DNA of 5,272 nucleotides from assembly GCF_026015295.1 (NCBI RefSeq), contig NZ_JAPDUW010000004.1, positions 1-5,272 on the forward strand. Reading direction: 5' to 3'. How positions within the stretch are numbered: position 1 is the stretch's first letter; the number at the start of each line of letters is the position of its first letter. The notes beneath the pieces were generated by a model. It was not told where the DNA came from and ran no database searches. It saw only the letters and a list, made by a program, of their open reading frames with translations. The translations under genes were made by a program, and so were the position numbers. Origin of the DNA: Segatella copri. GTDB lineage: Bacteria; Bacteroidota; Bacteroidia; Bacteroidales; Bacteroidaceae. Of this stretch, positions 1-5,272 are shown in pieces.

Positions 1-1
1 G

Positions 2-880
2 CAGTCGGGTTCTGAGGAAACAAGCAACGGTTCTTTTGACAAGGTGAACTGGTCGCCTACTATTACATACGCTGGCGAGTCAAACACCTTACCTAATGGT
101 CTTTCTTCAACAGAGTACAAACCTGATGATGGTGCCATCTATGATGTGAACACCTCTGCAAATGTGGAGAATGGATCAAGCGTTGAAGTTCACAGTGCCT
201 TCCACAAGCCAGCAACAACCGACGATGTTGTTCTCAGCATCATTGGCAGCAACGACAAGAAAGACAGTGACGGAAACGACAACCCGAACTATATCGAGAA
301 GACGGTCTTTGCTCGTACATTAAAGGCTAATGAGACTTTCAATGGCGATTCACTCAACATCAGTCTGGAGAATACTGAAAAGCTGACCAACTTCAGCTTT
401 GAGATTTCATCTACCTCAAATGTTGATTGGAAGAATATCGGTTGGCAAGCGTCTGTGACTTATAAGGACTCTACCAATATCGAACAGACTGTAGCCGTTC
501 CTGCACACTACAAGATATTTGCAAATGCCTTGGCAGAGGGCAAGCCATACTTGACCACTGCGACTGATACCGTTTTGGTTGTGTCTCCAGTGCTTACCCT
601 TTCGGACAATTCTATCAACGGTCAGATTACTTTGACCGCAAAAACAGAGGATGCGCTTGTTGGCAAGAAGTCTTTCACTATCGAGAATGGCATCTTGAAA
701 GCCGATACTCTGCGATTTGCAACTACTGTAGGAAAGAACATCTGGTTTGAATACAGCTATCCGGCAGCAATCTCTAATGAAACTGTTACTTCAGCCTCTG
801 TTTCCATTCTGAAAGATGCGGCAGGTCTTGTAACAGAGAATGTGCTTGCTGGATTCTATGCAGAGAATGACAATCTTGGC
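2..880 (+). other. N-terminal beta-rich region of the RHS protein, unassigned
   Basis: This part of the protein (residues 1-293) is rich in Ser, Thr, Asn and Val. It has short alternating hydrophobic stretches such as VVLSIIGS and TVLVVSPVLTLS, separated by polar turns, as expected of stacked beta-sandwich or immunoglobulin-like domains. A polar Asp/Asn-rich loop lies at about residues 84-96. The stretch from about residue 100 to 185 reads like one sandwich domain, and about 195-285 like another, but these borders are guesses. I recognise no catalytic motif. In relatives this position precedes or includes the SpvB domain (the N-terminal domain of Salmonella SpvB and of TcB proteins), so it could be a diverged SpvB part or an added adhesion or stalk module. 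The true N-terminus and any signal peptide lie left of the window. Confidence 0.45.
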
Positions 881-3800
881 TTCGGTATGCTTTACCGTGG
901 CTGGGGAGGTTTTGTTTATAACTCGGCAGAGGGCAGATATGCAAAGCCTATTGACGAGTCATTGCTGAAATTACCTGAAAACGAGAACGACAAGGTTGAC
1001 CCTCTCACGATGGCATTCACTCCATTGGGTACAGACCAGACTTCTATGGATAAGTGGGTCGGTCAGCGACAGGACATCTACCTTACAGCGACAGAGGCAA
1101 GCACAGCCCGATTGACAGAACAGGATGTACTCCTTACCAATCCATTGGATAATAATACAGAGGTGGCAGGACTTGCAGGTGAATACTTGCAGGGTACTGG
1201 TGCGGCAGCTGTAAGCCAAGTGATGTCCAGCAAGAGCACGGTAGTGCAAGGCGGTGCGCTTGGCATCACGCACAACGATGCGAGCGGTAGTGCCAAGACA
1301 GAGGTCACCATGATGGATATGAATGGTGATGGCTTCCCGGACATCATCGCTGGTGGTACGATTCAATACACCAACTCTCTTGGTGGACTGAGCGGCGAAA
1401 TCTACAAGGGCATCGGCTCAAACAACTCTGACAATGCTTCTGAGGCGTGGGGATATGGCGGCAATCCAGTAGCTTCTGCTTCTGATATTACCTATTTAAT
1501 CTCAGGAGGAAAGGCATCAATACTGAATCAACAGACAGCTTGGTTGGCTCAATTCTCCATTTCTGGCAGTGCGCCAAAGAATACGGATGAAGCTGTAGAA
1601 TCGTTCATAGATATCAATGGCGATGGACTACCAGACAAGATTCTTTCCGACAAGAAAGTAAGATTAAATCTGGGCTATGCCTTTACTGAACCTATTGATT
1701 GGGGACTTGACCGCATACAGAGTGGTAAGAGCCTTTCTTATAATATTGGCGCAGGTGGCGATGTAAGTCATGACTGGGGAAAATTTGAAGATGAGAAATA
1801 CCAAGGTATAAACAAGGCTTCCGGTAGCTTCTCAGCAGGCTTTGGTCTCGTAACCTCTGAAAGCGAAGAGGAGTATAATCTTATCGACATCAATTCTGAC
1901 GGTCTTCCTGACAAGGTATGGAAGAATGGTGACGGTATCACTGTTGCCCTCAATACAGGCAATGGCTTTGACGAGCCTATCAGTTGGAAGGGTGCAAGTG
2001 CGCTTAGTGAATCAGCCTCTACATCAGAGTCTGCAAACGCAGCGTTCACTTTGACCATCAACATTCCTGTCATAAGCATCAAGATTTCAACCAACCCTGG
2101 TGCTTCCACCTCACATAGCATCAACCGCCCTACCTATTCATTGCAGGATGTTGATGGTGACGGTTATCTTGACATCGTTGAGTCTGAGAAGGAAAGCGAG
2201 TTGAAGGTTACACGCTCTGCCATTGGCAGAACCAACATGTTGAAGTCAGTCACCAATTCCTTGGGTGGAACTTTCACATTGGACTATGCCCACACCACTC
2301 CGACCTACGGTCTTCCTGGTGGCAAGTGGGTAATGTCTGCCCTTACCGTTGACGACGGAATCCATGACGATGGTCCAGTCATGACAACCGCCTTTGAGTA
2401 TAAGGACGGAAAGCGTGACCGCCATGAGCGTGAGTTCCTCGGTTTCGGTGAGGTCATCACCAAGAACCTTGACACGGAGAATGGCAATTCTGTTTACAGA
2501 CAGGCTGTTGAGAACTACGATGTAGCTAACTACTACACGCAGGGCAATGTTACCGCCACATCCGTAGAGGATGCCAACGGCAACAAGTACACCGAGACAA
2601 AGAACCGTTACGACAGCTACTATCTGACTGCCGACGGTGACAAGTACACGTTCGCAAAGCGTGACGTGAACCTTTGGAGTGATCGTGCATCTGCATTCGT
2701 TCCTCTCCGCTATACGGCAAACTTGCAGTATGAGGGAGCGGCAAACGGTGTGGTTACATCCGAGGCATGGAACGAGTATTATCTCAATGGCTATCATGGT
2801 GAGTTGAAGTCCTACAAGTACAGCGACAAGGGCAGTCTTGGCGAGGACGGAAACGGCAAGTTCGATTATGCGACTGCTATCAAATATACCGACAATGCAG
2901 GCAAGCACATCTTCGGACTTCCTGTTGATGTGACTGTTACAGGCGGTGACGGCTCACTCTATCACCATGTGACGGCGAAGTATAATACCAACTACGCCAA
3001 CCATATCACTCAGATTACACAGCAGTTGAATGATGGTGAGGCAGTGACTGATTACAAGTACGACTCTTACGGCAACATCATCCAGAAGACTCTCCCTGCC
3101 AACGGCAAGGGACAGCGTATGTGGTACAAGTACCGCTATGAGCCAGAGATGAACATGTATGTGGAGCGCATTGACGATGCGTGGGGCTACCGCAGCGAGC
3201 AAGGCAATTTTGACTATCGCTATGGTATAGCCAAGGAGCATCGTGACCTCAACAACTTCTACTACGAGACTGATGTTGACGACCTCGGTCGCATTACTGG
3301 CGTGCGTGGTCCTAACGAGTTGGCTACGGGCGTGCCTTATGCCATCGCCTTTGAATATCAGTCTTTGGCTACTTTTGGTGAGAGTGGCATTACAGCTCCT
3401 GCTTACGCAGTGACCAAGCACTACGACATCCAGCACCCTAACGATGACTTGGAGACCGTTACGTTCGTTGACGGTTTCGGAAGAGCCGTGCAGGTGAAGA
3501 AGGACGGTGTTGTGACAAGTGCTTCCAAGGGAAGCTCTGCCAAGGACGAGAACGTGATGATTGTCAGCGGAAGAAACGTGTATGACGCTTTCGGACGTGT
3601 GGCAAAGGCTTTCTATCCTACAACGGAAGGAACCGGATCGAAGTCCACATTCAGCAAGTCATTTGACAATGTATCTCCAACGGTTACTGTTTATGACGTG
3701 CTTGACCGTGCTACCTCAGTGACATTGCCGGACAACTCTACGACAACTACGGCATATACTGTTGACAACGGCAGTCATGCACTTGTTACAACCGTCACAG

Positions 3801-5272
3801 ACGCACTCCATAATGTGCAGGCTACCCATACCAATGGCAGTGGCAAGACGGTGAAGACCATCCAGAAGAGCGGACCTGACGGTGAGATTACTACCTCGTT
3901 TGAGTATGACGGCATACAGCGCCTTGTTCGTGTCACCGACACGGAGGGCAATGTGACAACCTCTACTTACGACATGGGTGACCGCCGTACTGAGGTGAAC
4001 CATCCTGCAAGCGGCATCACAAGTTTCACTTATGATGCTCTCGGCAATGTGCAGACAAAGCAGACTGCCAACCTTGCAAAGGAAGGCAAGTTCATCACCT
4101 ACGATTATGACTATCAGCGTCTGACGGGTATCAACTATCCTGACCACCCGGAGAACAACGTGAAGTATTACTATGGTGGTCGCAATGCCTCTCAGAACCG
4201 TATCGGTAGGTTGATGCTACGTGAGGACGGAACGGGTGCCATTGAGTATTTCTATGGCAAGATGGGCGAGGTGACGAAGACTCGCCGCACGATGATTGTG
4301 CCTAACCAGGCGATTGCTACTTATGTCACACAATGGACATACGACAGCCACAACCGCCTGTTGGAGATGATTTATCCTGATGAGGAGAAGATTACTTACT
4401 CTTACAATCTCGGTGGTCAGCTTGAAAAGGTTCATGGCTACAAGTCATACGGCTACGATTATGTAAGCAAGATTGGCTATGACAAGTTCGAGCAGCGCAC
4501 ATACTTGAAGTACTGTAATGGTGCTGAGACGTTCTACACCTACGACCCACAGCGTCGCAGATTGCAGAACCTCACGGTAAACAGTGGTGGCAACACCATC
4601 ATGGATAACGCTTACACTTATGATGCGGTAAGCAATGTGCTCAGCGTGGTAAACGGTGCGTCAGTTCCACAGAGTGGCAAGGCTGGCGGACAGATGGCGC
4701 ATACCTATACATACGATGCCCTCTACCGTCTTGTAAGCGCAACAGGTACTTATACAGGTGCGGATAACAAGACAGCAAGCTACACTCTTGCGATGGGCTA
4801 CGATAACATGCACCGTATCACATCGAAGCGTCAGATTCTCACGCAGAACAATGTGCAGTTCAACGGTACATTGAATGCAGGTTATGATTTGTCATACACC
4901 TATGGAACAGAGACAGGCAAGAAGTTCCAACTCGCCAATGTGAAGGATGTGAACTACCGCACTGAGGAGACGCCTTCTGAAAGCGAGAATGTGAACAACA
5001 ATTATGCCTACGAGTATGACGCAAACGGTAATCTCGTTTATGTCAACACAAGCCGTACCAAGAAGGATGGCGTGGCTGACGAGAAGACCACGGAACGCAA
5101 ACTCAAATGGGATGAGGAGAACCGTCTCCTTGCTTCTGATGACAATGGCTTCGTGACTAACTACTGGTATGATGCAGACGGTGAGCGTACGGTGAAGACA
5201 TCAGGTGAGAGTGACCAAGTTTATGTGAACTCAGAGTTTGCTGGTGGTCGCACAAACACAGCCAAGTTCTCA
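2..5272 (+). CDS. Giant SpvB/TcdB-like RHS (YD) repeat protein, partial at both ends
   Basis: This frame is open from base 2 to the last base, 1757 codons with no stop, so the gene is cut at both window edges and neither start nor stop can be chosen. Domain order in window residues is: beta-rich N-terminal part (1-293), aromatic/Gly motifs (294-371), four FG-GAP/VCBS Asp loops (439-724), TcB-middle-like region (746-1016), YD-repeat array (1017-1700), and start of the RHS core (1701-1757). In the family (Tc toxin TcB/TcC, SpvB, RHS polymorphic toxins) this order builds a secreted or surface shell around a C-terminal toxic tip. I infer the same role here, but no toxin domain is visible. No transmembrane helix is seen, and I noticed only one cysteine (residue 1505), which fits an exported protein. 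No frameshift or internal stop is present. Family assignment is firm; the exact function, a secretion route and the target are unknown. A non-toxic surface or wall-associated RHS protein is the main alternative. Confidence 0.93.
881..1114 (+). other. Aromatic/Gly motif region preceding the FG-GAP repeats
   Basis: Residues 294-307 read FGMLYRGWGGFVYN. About 60 residues later, residues 352-360 read KWVGQRQDI, followed by an Arg at residue 370. A tyrosine-glycine-tryptophan-glycine motif followed by a Trp-x-Gly motif is, as I remember it, a recurring feature between the SpvB-like part and the calcium-loop repeats in long SpvB/VCBS/RHS proteins. The presence of both in the right order supports the family call. 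I cannot assign a structural or catalytic role to them. Confidence 0.5.
1316..2173 (+). repeat. Four FG-GAP/VCBS-type calcium-loop repeats
   Basis: Four nine-residue Asp loops are clear: DMNGDGFPD (bases 1316-1342), DINGDGLPD (1610-1636), DINSDGLPD (1886-1912) and DVDGDGYLD (2147-2173). They match the D-x-[ND]-x-DG-x-x-D pattern of FG-GAP/VCBS repeats, in which the Asp/Asn side chains bind calcium in beta-propeller blades. Start-to-start spacings are 98, 92 and 87 residues, longer than compact integrin-type blades, because Ser/Gly-rich inserts lie between them. In TcB and SpvB proteins this propeller sits between the N-terminal and middle domains and, in TcB, forms the gate that docks on the TcA channel. 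That role here is inferred. All metal-ligand positions are intact in all four copies, except that the third copy has Ser for Gly at a non-ligand position. Confidence 0.88.
2237..3049 (+). other. TcB-middle-like region of the RHS protein
   Basis: After the last Asp loop the protein reads MLKSVTNSLGGTFTLDY (bases 2237-2287). This is the 'N-x-L-K-x-V-x-N-x-x-G-G ... L-x-Y' signature typical of the TcdB/TcB middle N-terminal domain. It is followed at bases 2429-2455 by REFLGFGEV, matching the conserved R-x-F-x-GFG-x-V signature of the same family. Downstream are Tyr-rich strands with Trp at NLWSD and EAWNEYY, leading into the YD array. In TcB these segments form the first turns of the hollow shell that encloses the toxin. 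No catalytic residues are expected here. The two signatures are seen directly; the border with the next part is approximate. Confidence 0.75.
3050..5101 (+). repeat. YD (RHS) repeat array
   Basis: About fifteen YD-type units occur in this stretch of some 680 residues. Examples are KYDSYGNI (from base 3056), VYDAFGRV (3578), VYDVLDRA (3689), EYDGIQRL (3902), TYDMGDRR (3965), TYDALGNV (4028), DYDYQRL (4103), TYDSHNRL (4337), TYDPQRRR (4538), TYDAVSNV (4616), TYDALYRL (4709), GYDNMHRI (4796) and EYDANGNL (5012). They follow the YD-x-x-G-[RN]-[LI/V] pattern of RHS repeats, with intervals of about 20-40 residues. FVDGFGRAVQV (bases 3464-3496) is a related D-G-x-GR strand often seen at the start of such arrays. 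Several copies are degenerate, such as YFYGKMGEV (4247) and YSYNLGGQL (4397). In RHS and TcC proteins these repeats coil into a beta barrel around the C-terminal effector. Confidence 0.92.
5102..5272 (+). other. Start of the RHS repeat-associated core, cut by the window edge
   Basis: The last YD-like strands, LKWDEENRLLASDDNG (from base 5102) and NYWYDADGERTVKTSGE (from 5159), match the entry to the conserved RHS core, where 'W/YD-x-x-x-R-L' and 'Y-x-YDA-x-GxR-x-x-K' follow one another. The frame then continues through VYVNSEFAGGR and ends at the window edge. The core end (the DPxG-type motif), the expected self-cleavage site and the variable tip are not in the window. This part shows that the stop codon lies well to the right, probably at least a hundred residues further on. 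Confidence 0.78.

Noticed and set aside
971..1366. Two overlapping minus-strand open frames (131 and 89 codons) in the same stretch.
   Set aside because: They overlap each other in different frames and both lie opposite the continuous plus-strand frame, including the first calcium loop. This is chance openness.
1768..2124. A 118-codon minus-strand open frame.
   Set aside because: It is antisense to the third FG-GAP unit, with no recognisable domain.
2246..2908. A 220-codon open frame on the minus strand, hydrophobic and Val/Leu-rich, resembling a membrane protein.
   Set aside because: It lies wholly antisense to the TcB-middle region. Its Val/Gly richness is what the reverse reading of GAC, AAC, TAC and ACC codons gives. 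No membrane-protein family is recognisable, while the plus strand carries clear family signatures here.
2954..3436. A 160-codon minus-strand open frame with a Val/Leu-rich translation.
   Set aside because: It is antisense to the intact RHS frame, and the composition follows from the complement of Asp/Asn/Tyr codons. It has no family resemblance.
3716..4147. A 143-codon minus-strand open frame.
   Set aside because: It is a shadow of the YD-repeat array: antisense to conserved YD motifs, with scattered cysteines and no recognisable domain.
4217..4435. A 72-codon minus-strand open frame.
   Set aside because: It is short and antisense to well-conserved YD repeats, with no recognisable domain.
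1..5272. A possible frameshift or pseudogene, given the great length and degenerate repeats.
   Set aside because: Reading codon by codon, the frame stays open and in register from base 2 to base 5272 and motif order is intact, so nothing here suggests decay.

Overview
The window is filled by one plus-strand reading frame. It starts at base 2 and runs without a stop to the last base, giving 1757 codons open at both ends. Neither the start codon nor the stop codon is inside the window, and I see no intergenic DNA, RNA gene, promoter, terminator or mobile element. The protein is recognisable from its motifs as a very large secreted-type SpvB/TcdB-like and RHS/YD-repeat protein, the architecture of Tc-toxin B/C shells and polymorphic toxins.

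Layout, in window residue numbers (base 2 = residue 1): residues 1-293 are a beta-rich, Ser/Thr/Asn-rich N-terminal part with no firm family assignment. Residues 294-371 hold two aromatic/Gly motifs (FGMLYRGWGGFVYN and KWVGQRQDIYL) that I associate from memory with SpvB/VCBS-type proteins. Residues 439-724 carry four Asp-rich FG-GAP/VCBS calcium-loop motifs (D-x-[ND]-x-DG-x-x-D). Residues about 746-1016 resemble the middle of TcB, with the signatures LKSVTNSLGGTFTLDY and REFLGFGEV. Residues 1017-1700 are a long array of YD repeats. Residues 1701-1757 are the start of the RHS-associated core. The window ends before the conserved core end and the variable C-terminal tip.

The likely source is a member of Bacteroidota, perhaps a gut or oral Bacteroidales such as Bacteroides or Prevotella. 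The reasons are the moderate GC content (about 40-57% in the lines I counted by hand), mixed codon use, and resemblance to long SpvB/RHS proteins I know from that group. This is inference from memory, not a search result.

How the parts would work together, from what is known of TcB/TcC and RHS proteins: the SpvB/FG-GAP part forms a beta-propeller-like gate, and the TcB-mid and YD repeats wind into a hollow beta shell. The shell encloses a C-terminal effector that is cut off at the core. Here both halves lie in one polypeptide. The effector and any immunity gene would lie beyond the right edge and cannot be identified from this window.
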